A stretch of DNA of 64,000 nucleotides. Source: Macrophomina tecta. Its lineage: Eukaryota > Ascomycota > Dothideomycetes > Botryosphaeriales > Botryosphaeriaceae. Below are positions 11,701 through 23,789 of the stretch, piece after piece (position 1 is the stretch's first letter; the number at the start of each line of letters is the position of its first letter). The stretch covers positions 2,604,001-2,668,000 of the forward strand of contig JAKSGN010000003.1 in assembly GCA_024180945.1 (NCBI GenBank). The letters run 5' to 3'. The notes beneath the pieces were generated by a model. It made no database searches. It saw only the letters and a program-made list of their open reading frames with translations, and was not told the DNA's origin. Both the position numbers and the translations under genes were made by a program.

Positions 11701-14101
11701 CCCTATAGAATTAACTAGTAAAGGCCTCGCACGCGAAAAGTATATAAAAAGTAGCCTATAAGTAGATATAATTTAAGATAAATAAATACTAGATTCTTTA
11801 GATTATATATTACTAGATTAATCTACTCTAATCTAATAATAAGCCTCTTAAGGCTTACCCTCTTAAGGCTTAGGGGGTAAAGATTAATAGAATTAATAAT
11901 TATAAGGACTTAGCTAGTTTATACTAGTCTAATATAAGAATCTACCTAATCTAGGTGCTACTAGAGAAAACTGTACCCTAAGAGAATATAATATTATAGC
12001 GAATATTAATCTAAACCTAATTATCTACGGATTAAGAACTCGTAACTTATGTAAAGATATGTATATTATATTAATTTATAATAATATATTTAGTTACTAA
12101 ATACTATTTACGTCTTTTCTTGTATCTTTCTAGGAATCTACTATAGTAAAAGCGTAAGTATCGCCTATAGACCTATCTTATATTTACTAAGATTAACTAC
12201 TACCTAAACCTCGTTTCTATAAGAATATCTTTAACTACCTAATAAAAACCTACCTACTAGAGGCAATCTAAATAGAACTCTAGAAACTTTAGAATAAGGG
12301 AATATAGAAGATAGTAGTACTTAGTAAAGTAAAAAGCCTTAATAAGAATGTAATACTACTTATTTAGGTATTTAAGTATAAGCTTAATAAATACGGCTAG
12401 CTTACTAAAGTTAAGGTATATATCTATATAAGAGAAGACCTTTAGGCTACTTAGTAAAATACTTATATAGCTATTCTTACCTTTTGGATTTTTTAAGCCT
12501 TAATTACTATTATCTGCGCTTTTAACTTAGAAATACGCTAGTACGATGTTATAAACGCATTTCCTTACGTTCTACTTAAGGAAAGAATATACTATTAACC
12601 CCTAGAAGAACTAAAGCTTAAATAAGACTAAATTCTTTATTTACTTTAAGCGCTTTATAGCCTTAAGAAGTTATTAGCTCTCTAGTAATAATACTTCTAT
12701 AAATTCTTAGAAGAGCTCGGTTTAACTTAGATACCTAATACGTCTTATCTATACTTAAACGATCGCCTGTTCGTCTTCTTCTTTATAGATAATGTTATTA
12801 TAGTATACTATAGGCGAGATAAATCTTTTATAAATACTTTTTAAGAAGACCTACTTAAACGCTACGAGATAAGAATTCTAGGAGAAGTATAATAGTTTCT
12901 AGTCTTACGTATTATAAGGGACTAAGAGTAGAAGCTTCTATAGCTCTCTTAGAAATTATATATCTCTAGCCTTATTACTCGCTATAGTATTAGTAAAAAT
13001 TACTTTTCTTTAATACTACTTTCTTTAGATAAAGTGCTTTAAGCGAACTAAGGTACGTACGTAAGCGCGTAAGATATTTACCTTTATTAAAGTAGAATTA
13101 GTTTAGTATAATTCGCGGCTACTAGTACTAGAATAGATATTATATATATTTATTTCGTATTATTATCTTATTTTACTAATTTATCTTCTCGCTATCTAGA
13201 ACTTTCTTAGAGGCTTTTTAGCTACTTAGTAGAAACTAAGAAGCTCGCCTTATTCTTCTAGAATAACTATAAGAACGAAAATAATATCTTTACTATTAAT
13301 AGTAATATAGTATTTACTAATAATCTAGATACGCGCCGTAGCTACTAAGGCTCGATTATTACTATATTCGAAGTAGCTATTAATTAGAAGGCTATTAAGT
13401 AGTCTATAGTTATAATTTTAACTATTAAAGCCGAGCTTCTTATCTTATTAAAAGCCGCTAAGTAATACTTCTAGTAAAAACGCCTTTTTAAAGGAGTCTA
13501 ATTTGATCTAGGCTACTAAATTAAAATATAGTACGATAATACGTAAACGCTTCGACTTATATAGAAAAGTATTAGAAAGCTTAATACTAAGCTATATTAT
13601 ATAGATATATACTACTATTAGCTGCGTTAGAAAGCCTAAGTAGGTAACGTTTATCTTTAGTAGATGCCTACGGTAGTAATATTAGTAGACGATCTTACTA
13701 AAGCCCTACCTCGCTAAAAGTACGCTTATTTTGTTACAGCTATTAAACTTTCCCTACTCTATAATTAGCGACTATTTATTTATATTATTTCATAAAATAA
13801 GGTGCAACCCTTATAGCTTATTTAAGCTAATAGAAGACTTATACCTAATTAGGTATAAGTCTCTACTAATCTTTCTAGTATTTATAGTTATTATTCGAAC
13901 GCTACTTATACGTTTTCTATACTATATACGAGTAGTACTACTAGCTTATAGTATAGAAAACGTATTTTATTATTTCTTTATTTTAGAAATTAACTACTTA
14001 CTTTAAGCGAGTCTATAAGTTTAATACTTATCTAGTTATCTATTTTACTCTTATTTCTTTTTATTACCTACTCCCTAAATAGGTAGTACGTAAAGGGGGT
14101 A

Positions 14102-14354
14102 TATTAGATTAATTACGTATATATAGCTTTTGCTAAGTTGTTAGAATATTTAATTTAGTAGTATTTTAGATTTAGTTATATTCTATACTCGTTATATACT
14201 TATCTTAGTAGGTAAGTAAGTTATATACCCGTTTTACCCTAGTAGATAGAATAGGTATAAGAAAAGCCCGTACGGCCTTTCTCTACTAGATAGGCTATTT
14301 ATTCTAATTAATTCTTTTATTATTAATTAAGCCGTTATACTACTTATTTTAATA
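14102..14354 (+). repeat. 3' LTR of the Copia element (253 bp)
   Basis: It has the same length as the 5' copy and directly follows the purine tract. Downstream, the sequence returns to gypsy copy B integrase, matching copy A from about 3064. Confidence 0.82.
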
Positions 14355-14853
14355 TTAAGTTTAACTTAATCTTAGTCTTTATCGATAAACTTACGAAGTA
14401 TACTTACTATTATAAATATATCTTTATATATAAAGTTATTAGAGTAAACTAGCTACTAGACTAGTTATTATTATATCTTTTATCGACTAATTAGCTACTC
14501 GTAGTTAGTAAAAGATTAGCTAAATAGCTTTATAGTAACGACTAAAACCTAATATAGTCGCCGTACTATAATATAATAACTAGCCTACTTATAGATTACT
14601 AATTCGAGTCCTAAGTATATTAATTAGAAGAGACTACCTAGTTAGCTAGCGTAGAAAAGAAGTAAGTCTAGTTTATCTACTCTTATATAAAGTAAGCGTA
14701 ACTAGTAGACGAAGTATACTATAATATAACTTATTTTTTAGCTTATAGTCGAGGTTACGCGCTACTCTTATAGCTAATAGTATATAATCTAATAGTTAGA
14801 GATAACTCTATATCTAGATAATAAGCTATAAACTAGTAGCTAGAATATCTATC
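14355..14853 (+). mobile_element. Gypsy copy B, third fragment, grading into a divergent gypsy remnant
   Basis: The first 60-80 bases continue the copy A alignment (integrase, a block like L-T-K-Y-x-Y). Beyond about 14440 the sequence no longer aligns well with copy A, though fragments still resemble an integrase C-terminal region (near 14590 and 14700). It is heavily RIP-decayed with no usable frame and ends where the 5' LTR of the second gypsy family begins. Confidence 0.55.
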
Positions 14854-15633
14854 TATTATAAACCCTAGAGAAATAAGGGCCTTATAACTCTATAAATAGA
14901 AAGCCCGTATAAAAAAAGGTACCGTAGAAGCTAAGAATTCGTAAAAATAGTAAAGCCGTAATACTAGCGCACCCGCACGAAAAAAATAGCCTCGAAAAAA
15001 AACGGCACGTATAAGCCTAGATAAGATAATAGTAAAAGTCTATATAGAAACGACGCCTATATAATATAGTAAAACTACGGAAATACTAACTAGATTAAAC
15101 TCTTATAGAAAAAGAATATTTCTAAAAAAAGAATTATAAATTCTAAAAACCGGCTTTAGACTAAGAAGAATAAATAGAAGAAAGTTAAATAACTTATATA
15201 ATCTAAGAAATAATAGTCTAGTAGTATAATACTCTCTTAACTAATAAAAAAGTTAAATTCTAGGAAATAAGCTTTAGTGCCTAAGTTACGTAGAATCTAT
15301 AGGGCCTACCTAAATTAACCTAATCTAAGATTAATAATTTAATATCTTTAATCTAGCTACTTTAATCTAGCTATATTAATTTAAATTACTATAACTTTTC
15401 TATAGTATATAGATATACTTCTTAGATAGTACTTTAATCTTCGTAGTTAACTTAAAGTTCTAATATAACCCTATTAGAGGTAATAAGTCTAACGCGTATC
15501 GCGTACTAATATATTATATAATTACTACTATTATTCTAATCTTTTATTCTTCTCTTATTCTTTAAGGTAAATCCTTTAGCTATCTAATTCTACTAGGCGA
15601 TTCTAAAGCCTAGTAAAAGAGACTACCATTATA
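14854..15633 (+). repeat. 5' LTR of the second gypsy family (about 780 bp)
   Basis: It begins TATTATAAACCCTAGAG and ends ACCATTATA; it aligns along its whole length with 22439-23210, with small indels and many C/T and G/A differences. Confidence 0.82.
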
Positions 15634-18600
15634 CTTTAACTACTATTTTTATAAGAAAAGATAGTTTCGAGAAAAAAAGTATTTAATAATAAAATAGTAT
15701 TATCTAATACTTAACGCTAACTAAGTAATATAATAAATAACGTTAATATAAATAATAATAGTTTTCTATAGCTAACTATAGCCGACCTCTTTTAGGTTAT
15801 TTAAGATATATAAGGCTAGATTAGCGAACTATGTAGATAACTTTAGAAGTAGACTAACGAGAATACCTAGCTCTATTAATAAATAGGCGAACTTTATAAC
15901 TAAGCTATTTTAATAATTTCTATTCTAGTACCTATTTATACTTTATTATTAATAATAACTTAACCTTCTAATAGAAGTATAAAGACGGCTAAGCTAGATC
16001 TATTTTATAGTAATTAAAAGAAGCTCTAGATTTTTCTCTTATAACTTAATCTATACTTCTTTTTTAACTTTAGAGACTTCTCTACTAACAATAAAAAAAT
16101 AATATTCGTAGCTATCTACCTCCGCGATATTATAGTATAGTAGGTTAAGCCCTATCTTAGAGACTAAATAGAGAAAGAACTAGAAGTACGTAAAAAGAAT
16201 ACTAAGAAAATCTTTAGTAGCTATAAGTACTTTATAATTTAAATTAAGTAAAGCTTCGAAGACCTTAATAAGGTTAATAAGGCCCGATAAGCTATTATAA
16301 ATATCTACTAAAAGATCTTAGTAGTAGACTATATTATAAAATTCTAAAAAACTATAGCGTATCTAGATAACTAGTCTAACCGCGCCCTTATAAACTACTA
16401 CTACTAAGGACTTAAGAAAAGAGTTAAAGACTAACTTATAATATAAGATAATTCTAAGACCTTAGATAAGCTTATTAAGCTAGCTATTAAATACGATAAC
16501 CGCCTCTTCGAGCGCTAATTCGAGAAGTATAAGATAAACTATAAAGCTAATACTTCGCGTCTAGTACGTCCTAGATATACTTAAAAAGAAGAAGATACTA
16601 TAAAGCTAGATAATATTAACCGCCGAAATAACCTATCTAAAAAAAAATAACTACTATAGAAAAAAAAATAATGGCTATAAGAAAAAATAATATAAAGAAT
16701 AGACCCTAGAGTAAAAATAAAGATTTAAAAAAGAACTATATATCTACTATAATAAGACTTAGAAAAAAATATACTACTATCTTAAGAAGAATAAATAAAT
16801 CTTAGCTATAACGTAAGAACTAAAAAGCTAAGAAGTCTCTATAGTTACTAAGTAAGAAAACCCCTTCGCCGAATTTAATAAGCGATATGAAGAAAGCTAG
16901 AGCTCTAAGTATTAAAAACTTAGCTAGATAGCCTACTATAATAATAACTATACTACTTACTAGAGCGATAAGAACGCTATAGGCTAGTATTCTAAAAAGC
17001 TATAATATATTAATACGACTCTAAGAATAGAGAAAGAGCTTATTAAAGCCTTTTTTAATAATAAGAATTTAGTCGATAGCGATACGGGGAAACTATATAA
17101 TAGTACTCTAGAGTTAAGTATAACCGATAATAAGTAATAGTAAAATAAAGCTATACTTATAAGAATAACTAAATATCTAACCCGATATAGAGAGACGCGC
17201 CGCATTACTAATAGCCTAGAGCCTACGGTTATCTAGATTCTAGGCCCTATAATTAACCTCGGGACGCAGCAATATAAGGTATAGTAAAAAAAGATATATA
17301 TACGCGTATAGTAAGACGATATCTAGAATTCCTAGAAAGAATTACTATTTAAGACGGCTAACGAACTCGTATCTTAGCTAAAGAATAAGATATAGGGGGT
17401 ATAATAATAGTAAGACCTATAATATCTTCGTAATATAGCCTATACCCTCTATTAGTATGGTATGGTAACTAGGAATAGAAGTATCTTATAATAGATATTC
17501 TATAAAAAATACGATATATCTACCTTCTAGTATTAGATCCGAAACGGGTAGATCTACTAGAGACGACTAATTAAACGCGATAGATAGACGTAATAGAAAG
17601 ATATTCTAATTCTAGTTAATAAATAGAACGAGTATATCCATTATAAAATAACGGGATAATCTATATTAAAAAACTAGACGGCTTTTCTAGATAGAAATCC
17701 TAGAAGGGGCTATTAGATAGATCTCTTAACTAAATTATATATATAGCGAACGGAATTATATTTACTAAATTAAACCTATATTAACTTTTATATATCCTAG
17801 TTATATTCTACGGGAAAAAGGCGATGGCTATAATTAATAGCGGTATATAAGGCGTATTTATTAATTCTAAGTTTATCGTTAAGAACTAACTATTCTAGTA
17901 AGCTAAGAATTATTCTTATTAACTAAGTACGGTAAACGGCTCTCTAGCGGAATATAAAAATAGCTAGATACGAATTAAGATAGAAAAAGTATTTCTTACT
18001 ATTAATAATTACTAAGAATAAATTAACCTCGACGTAATAATAATCTCGAAATATAATATTATTCTAGAAATATTATAGCTAAAGACCTACGAGCCGTATA
18101 TTAGCTAGAGAATAAAGACTATTATATTTTCTAACGAATACTATAGACGCTATCTTATAACGGTAAGAAAAAGCTAATAAAGCTAGAAGAAAGCGCTAGA
18201 GCCTAAGAGCTAAAATAAAACCTCTAAGCTAAAATAGCGGAATAATAATATATCTATAGATATTAAGACTATTAGCTATTAAGCGCTAAAACTTATAATA
18301 AGACGAGGAGAAAAGGCCTATATAATTTACGTAAAACCTAGTAAGAATACCGAGTAAAAAACTCTTACTCGTATAATACAGGGCCTTACGGATAAGAATA
18401 AAAATAGTCTAAAGCTAGTTAAAGAAGACTACCCCTAGAGGCTTAATAAATAGTATAGCTACCCGAATAAAGTAGGTACTAGTCCCCTCGGGTATAAGAG
18501 CTATAATAATAAAAATATTTCGGTAGCTAAGGTTAGCGTAGATCTTAGCGAAATTATAAGGTCTATTAAGAATAAATTAGTATCTATATTAGAATTAGAG

Positions 18601-21600
18601 ATAGTTCTATAGAAGTTCTAGAATATACTAAGAATATTCTAAGAAAGAGGTAAAGAATAACTACTAAAGTATTAGCTATAGAATTATAAGATATTCTTAC
18701 TCCCGGAAATATAATTTACTTTTAAGCCTATTTACTTTTTATCTAAGATAGAGGCCGAAGTATTATAGAAATATATTAATAAAAACCTAGAATAAGAATA
18801 TATATAACCCTTATAGTTATCGGTAGAATACTCTATTCTATTTATTTTTAAAAAGAATAGTAAGCTCCGCCTCTACGTTGACTATAGATAGCTAAATAAT
18901 ATTATAGTAAAAAATTAATATCTACTACCTCGTATTAACAAATTATAAAATAAGCTTCGCAACGCTAAGTTCTTTATAAAATTAAATCTTTAAGAAAGTT
19001 ACTACCTAGTCCGTATTAAAAAAGAAGAAAAATAGAAGATAGTATTTTAAATATAATTTAGATATTATAAATATATAATAATATCTTTTAGGCTTATTAA
19101 TATACTAGCTACCTTCTAGAGCTTAGTTAACGATACCCTACGTTCGTATTTAGATATATTCGCCTTGGCTTACCTAGACGATATTCTAATATACTCGGAA
19201 ATACTTAAGAAATATACTAAGCACGTAAAAAAAGTTCTAAAGACCTTAGATAAACGAAATCTCTAAGTAGTCCTAGAAAAGAGCGAGTAGTACATGTAAA
19301 AAATAGAATATCTAGGGTTTATTATTACCCTAGAATATATTGGTATAGATGATAAAAAACTAGATATAATTAAAGACTAGCCTATATTATAAACTATTAG
19401 AGAAGTATAATTCTTTCTTAAATTTACTAACTTTTATCGAAAGTTTATTATAAACTACGCTAGAATAGCGGCACCTCTAACTAATATTATTAAGAAAGAG
19501 TACGGGTTTATATAAAAAGAAAAATAATAACAAGCATTTAACTTACTAAAGCAGATATTTATAAAAGTACTAGTTCTAGGGCTCTATAACCTAGATCTAC
19601 TAATTACGGTAGAAACTAACGCTTTAGACTACGCTATAGAAGCTATACTTAGTTAGCTAGATAAAAAAAACCGACTATACTTTATCGTCTACTACTTAAA
19701 AAAAATAATATCTACTAAGAAGAACTACAACGTCTATAATAAAAAACTCTTAGCTATAGTTATGGCTTTTAAAGAATAAAGATACTACCTTAAAGACGCT
19801 AAGTACTAGATTATAGTCTACTACGACTATAAGAACTTCTTATACTTTACTACTACTAAGAAATTAAACTAATGATAGATTCGATAGGCTAAAGAGCTAG
19901 CGTTTTATAATATAAAGATTACTTATAGAAAGGGATCTAAGAACACTCGCGTAAACGTACTAAGTAGACAAGCCGACTATATTAAAGAAAAGCTAGGTCT
20001 ATAATCTATAATACTTAATACGTAGAAGAATAGGTCTTTTATACCCGCTAGCTATAGCCGATAGCTTATAGCTATTTATAGCCTAGAATAAATATAGCTT
20101 AAGAAAGAACTAAACAACTCGCTTATTCTAGTTAGGCTATTCGCCCTAGTAATATGCCTTAAAGGCAATGAATAGGAGTAGAAAATCTAAAAAGCCTATA
20201 TAGATAATATAACGACTTAAGAAATTAAAGAACTTAATAATAACTCCTAAGTAACTAGAAATATAAATAGTACTATTCTATTTTTAGAACTAGTCTATAT
20301 TTTAGTTAAACTACGGGATAAGCTCGTAAAGAATATATATAAAGCCCTAGTATACGGCTATTAAGAAATAGATAAAATGATAGAGTGAATTATAAAAAGC
20401 TACTACTTTCTAGGGCTAAGAAGAATCGTTTAATAAATAGTCTCGTAATATAACCTTTATATTAAAAGTAAGGCCACGAGATATATACTCTACGAACTAC
20501 TTTAGCCGCTATTAGTACTAAAGTATTTTTAGTAATCTATCTTACTAGACTTTATTATGGACCTATCTAAGTTAGAAAAACCGCTTACTAAGATTAAGTA
20601 TAACTTAATTCTAGTTATTATTAATAGAATAATAAAGTACGTATACTACTTACTATATCTTAAGACGATAAATATAGAAAAACTCGCCTATATATTTCTT
20701 AGAATAATTCTTAATAATTATAGATTACTAGAAGAGCTTATATTAGATAAAAATTAGCTATTTATATTCTAATTCTAGTAGACGCTTACCTATTAGCTTA
20801 GAGTAAAGTATAAGCTCTTAACTACGATATATCTATAAATAGATAGATAAATAGAACAAACGAATTAAATACTAAAATAATACTTATGCTACTACCTTAA
20901 TTATATATAAGATAATTAGATCGAGCTACTACCGATTATATAGTTCGCGTATAATAGCTTAAAAGCGTTAGCTACGTAAGAATTTCTATTCTACGCTAAT
21001 TACGGTTACGAGCCTACGGCTTATAAAGAGCTAATACTAAGCGAATTTCTAGCCTAAAAGAAAATCTTTAAAGTAGACTAGCTAAAGATACTTTACAAAT
21101 AACTATATCTAGACCTTAAGTTTATAGCTCTATAAATAGATAAATACTATAATAAACGGCACTAGGAGGCACTAAAGCTAAAGAAGAGAAATAAAATTTA
21201 CTTTTTTAGAAAAAATATTAAGATAAAACAGCCGAATAATAAATTAGACTTTAAAAAAATCGGACTATTTAAAATTAAAGAATAGATTAGAAAGATTAAT
21301 TTCCGCCTTAGATTATTTAATACTATACGAATATACTTAATATTTTACGTCTTACTTCTTAAATCGGTACTAGAAAATGCTATGCCATTACGCTAAATAA
21401 AAGAAATACTACCAGAAAATCTAGACGCTAATAAAAATATAGACTAGAACGTAGAATAAGTTCTAAATAGCGGCTATATTAATAATTAATTCTAATACCT
21501 CCTTAAATAGAAAGAAGACTAGAATAATACCTAGAAACTACTAAAACTCTATAACTATTAAGAACTTATTAATAAGTTCTACTATCGAAATCTAGATTAA

Positions 21601-21639
21601 CTAAAGCCGCCGACTCGTTATATATAAAGAACCCGAAAT

Positions 21640-22060
21640 TAAAATTAGAAAATAAAGATAACCGTACCTAATTAACTAAACTAAAACCCTTGGGAGGCGT
21701 AGAACCCGAACTAATACTAAAAGATCTAATAGACTAGAATAACTCTATAGTACTATTAGCTAAGGTATTACTACGTAAACGCTTTAATAATTAACCCTTC
21801 TTAGCGTTTTTAGGGTTAATAGAATTCCTAGTCTCGTAAGTAGATTTAATATAATCTAACTTTTCTAGCTTCTTAACTATCTAAACCTTTTAAGAAATTA
21901 TTAAATTAGCCTAATAATATAGTAATTTCCGCTATTTCTCTATACGATCTAAATAGATTATAGAAGTATATAGCTCTTAGCAAGTTCGCTACTTATTTTA
22001 TTTAACCTTTAGTAAAGCCTAACGAATGCGAAGAACTAAAGAATAAAGTTAGATAAAATA
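21640..22060 (-). pseudogene. Antisense reading frame in the 3' part of the second gypsy family
   Basis: On the minus strand, a segment near 21,850-21,970 reads LDRIEK-stop-RKLLYY-stop-ANLIIS-stop, then VKKLEKLD and, further on, INPKNAKKG. It parallels the antisense frame of gypsy copy A (RLRK-stop-RRFL-stop, LEELEKA, SNPKSSKG) in order, spacing and position between chromodomain and 3' LTR. Stops are RIP-type. The ends of the frame are approximate and the function is unknown. Confidence 0.45.
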
Positions 22061-22438
22061 TAACTAAGAAAGAAAAGACTTATAGTTAAAATCGTCTAAA
22101 CTACTAGTATTATAGATAGACTTATTCTAGCGAGTATACTCTCTATAATAGGTATAAACCCTATCTATCTTATAAAATATAAAGAAAGAATTAAACTCAT
22201 CCTTACCTATATTAGTAAGAAGATAGAAAGAATATAAAAGAAATATTATAAAACTATTTTAATTAATTTTATCTTCTAAAACTAAATATTTAGTATACTA
22301 GGTAGTGCGCTTACGCTTCTAAGACTCTATTAATATAGTAAGAAACTTATAGAAGAATAAAAAAAGAAGATAATAAGAATCTAAGATATAAATAAATAGA
22401 TAAATCTTCGGGCTAAAGATTCTTAAAGGGGGGGGTAG

Positions 22439-23210
22439 TATTACGAACTCTAGAGAGATAAGGGCTTTATAACCCTATAGATAGAAAGCCCGTACGAAAA
22501 AAGATATTATAAAGACTAAGAATTTATAGAAATAATAGAGCCGTAATACCGGCGCGCCCGTACGGGAGAACTAGCCCTAAGGAAAGACGGCGCGTACGGG
22601 CCTAGGCTAGATAGTAGTAGAAGCCCGTATAAAAGCGACGCCTACGTAGCGTAGTAAGACTACGAGAACCCTAACTAGGTTAAAAGCCCGTAGGGAAAGA
22701 ATATCCTTAAGAAAAGAATTATAAATCCTGAAAACTAGCTTTAAGCTAGAGAAATAAACGGGAGAATATTAGATAACTTATATAATCTAAGAAATAATAG
22801 TCTAGCGGTATAATACTTTCTTAACTAATATAAAAGTCGGATTCTAGAAAATAGGCCTTAGCACCTAGGTTACGTAGAACCTATCGGGCCTATACTAGAT
22901 CTATATAGATCTAAGAGCTATAGATCTAAACTCTAAAGATCTAATATATATAGATCTAGATTATTATAGCTTTCCTATAGTATATAGAATATACTTATTA
23001 GGTAGTACTTTAGCCTTTATAGTTAATTTAAGATTCTAATATAGACTTATTAGAGGTAATAAGCCTAATACGTATCGCGTACTAACCTATTACATAATTA
23101 CTATCTATTATTCTAATCCTTTACCCTTCTCTTATTCTTTAAGGTAAACCTTACCGCTATCTAACTCTACTAGGTGACTCTAAAGCCTAGTAGAAGAGGC
23201 TGCCGTTATA
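22439..23210 (+). repeat. 3' LTR of the second gypsy family (about 772 bp)
   Basis: It begins TATTACGAACTCTAGAG after the G tract and ends GCCGTTATA. It has kept more GC than the 5' copy, so the two LTRs were mutated unequally. Confidence 0.82.
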
Positions 23211-23281
23211 GAAAACCCCCTTAATAGGTTTTCTCCCTCTTTAGTATTTGGATTCTTAGAGGCAGAGGCCCGCTCGTTATA
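23211..23281 (+). repeat. 3' end of a gypsy copy A-type LTR
   Basis: The stretch from TTAATAGGTTTT to CCCGCTCGTTATA matches the last 70 bases or so of the LTR at 4886-5321 with few changes. It may be the far end of gypsy copy B's LTR, cut off by the second gypsy family, or a solo fragment. Confidence 0.75.
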
Positions 23282-23789
23282 TATAATAAATAGTACTCTA
23301 GTTAATATAAGTATTTAGTTATATAGTATCTAGTTTTCTCCGCTTTTATGCGTGCTACTTATTATATATAGGGCGGCCGAGGGCCTCGAAAGATATCTAT
23401 ACATTTAAGTCATTACTCTTAGAAGTAATACTAGTAGTAATAATAGCCTTCTCTTCTATATTCTTACTACTACTAGTGCTATTTATCTACGCCTTATATT
23501 ATTTAAAGCTTTTATAGATAACGTTCTTTACGGCCTATATCTAGCTATTATACCGAGCCTATATCTACTCGAAGTATTTAAGACGATAATTAAGGCCTAG
23601 AAATATTACAAGGAGGTAAAGCGGACTCTCGTTTAACTTACTATAATAGTACTACAGATTTCGATAACTAGTATTAATCTTAGTAGAGTACTCTTGCTAT
23701 AACTTATTACTAGGCGTACTAGACTATACGTTTAATTAAAAGAGAAAAGGCTAACTTAGTATATAAAGGTCCTCTATATAGGTAGGCGT
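23282..23789. repeat. AT-rich RIP-decayed sequence, unclassified
   Basis: It has the same CA/TG-poor, TA-rich composition as the transposons to its left but shows no domain that I can recognise. It ends abruptly near 23,785-23,790, where ordinary composition starts. Confidence 0.6.

Larger units (their letters stand above)
8497..14354 (+). mobile_element. RIP-degraded Ty1/Copia retrotransposon with both LTRs
   Basis: Two near-identical 253-bp LTRs flank a 5.35-kb interior. Domain order is that of Copia: a gag-like region (about 8900-9990), a GAG-pre-integrase segment near 10,200-10,480 (a block like Y-I-P-S-F-I-A-N-L-V-S-I), integrase near 10,680-11,380, reverse transcriptase near 12,500-12,960 (Y-D-V-I-N-A-F-P, and F-I-D-N-V where the YVDD motif belongs), and RNase H near 13,290-13,620 (an A-I-x-x-K-A-I-K then T-I-K-A-E-L block). 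Integrase before RT separates it from gypsy. Stops are almost all RIP-type. A GGGGG tract at 14094-14098 precedes the 3' LTR. It is inserted in gypsy copy B; the flanking pentamers TTAAA (8492-8496) and TTAAG (14355-14359) look like a target duplication that differs by one transition. Confidence 0.88.
14854..23210 (+). mobile_element. RIP-degraded Ty3/gypsy chromovirus of a second family, with both LTRs
   Basis: LTRs of about 780 and 772 bp enclose a 6.8-kb interior. Going 5' to 3': a retrotransposon gag domain near 16,375-16,560 (Y-Y-x-G-L-K-K-R-V-K-D, then L-A-I-K-Y-D-N-R-L-F-E-R), traces of a zinc knuckle near 16,740-16,800, an aspartic protease near 17,820-17,880 with the active-site Asp codon changed to Asn (I-I-N-S-G), reverse transcriptase from about 18,820 (L-R-L-Y-V-D-Y and A-Y-L-D-D-I), RNase H near 19,600-19,950, integrase near 20,350-21,000 and a chromodomain near 21,440-21,600. 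A run of G precedes the 3' LTR (22428-22435). All parts carry RIP-type stops. It resembles copy A in plan but differs in sequence and LTRs. Confidence 0.88.

Noticed and set aside
13731..14006. 91-codon AT-rich frame on the plus strand, resembling a hydrophobic membrane protein
   Set aside because: It lies at the 3' end of the decayed Copia element. The Leu/Ile/Tyr bias is what TA-rich RIP sequence gives in any frame.
16984..17205. 73-codon hydrophobic frame on the minus strand
   Set aside because: It lies antisense inside gypsy family 2; composition artefact of RIP-decayed DNA, unlike the shared antisense frame nearer the 3' LTR.
20557..20757. 66-codon frame on the plus strand
   Set aside because: It is a stop-free remnant of the integrase of gypsy family 2, not a separate gene.
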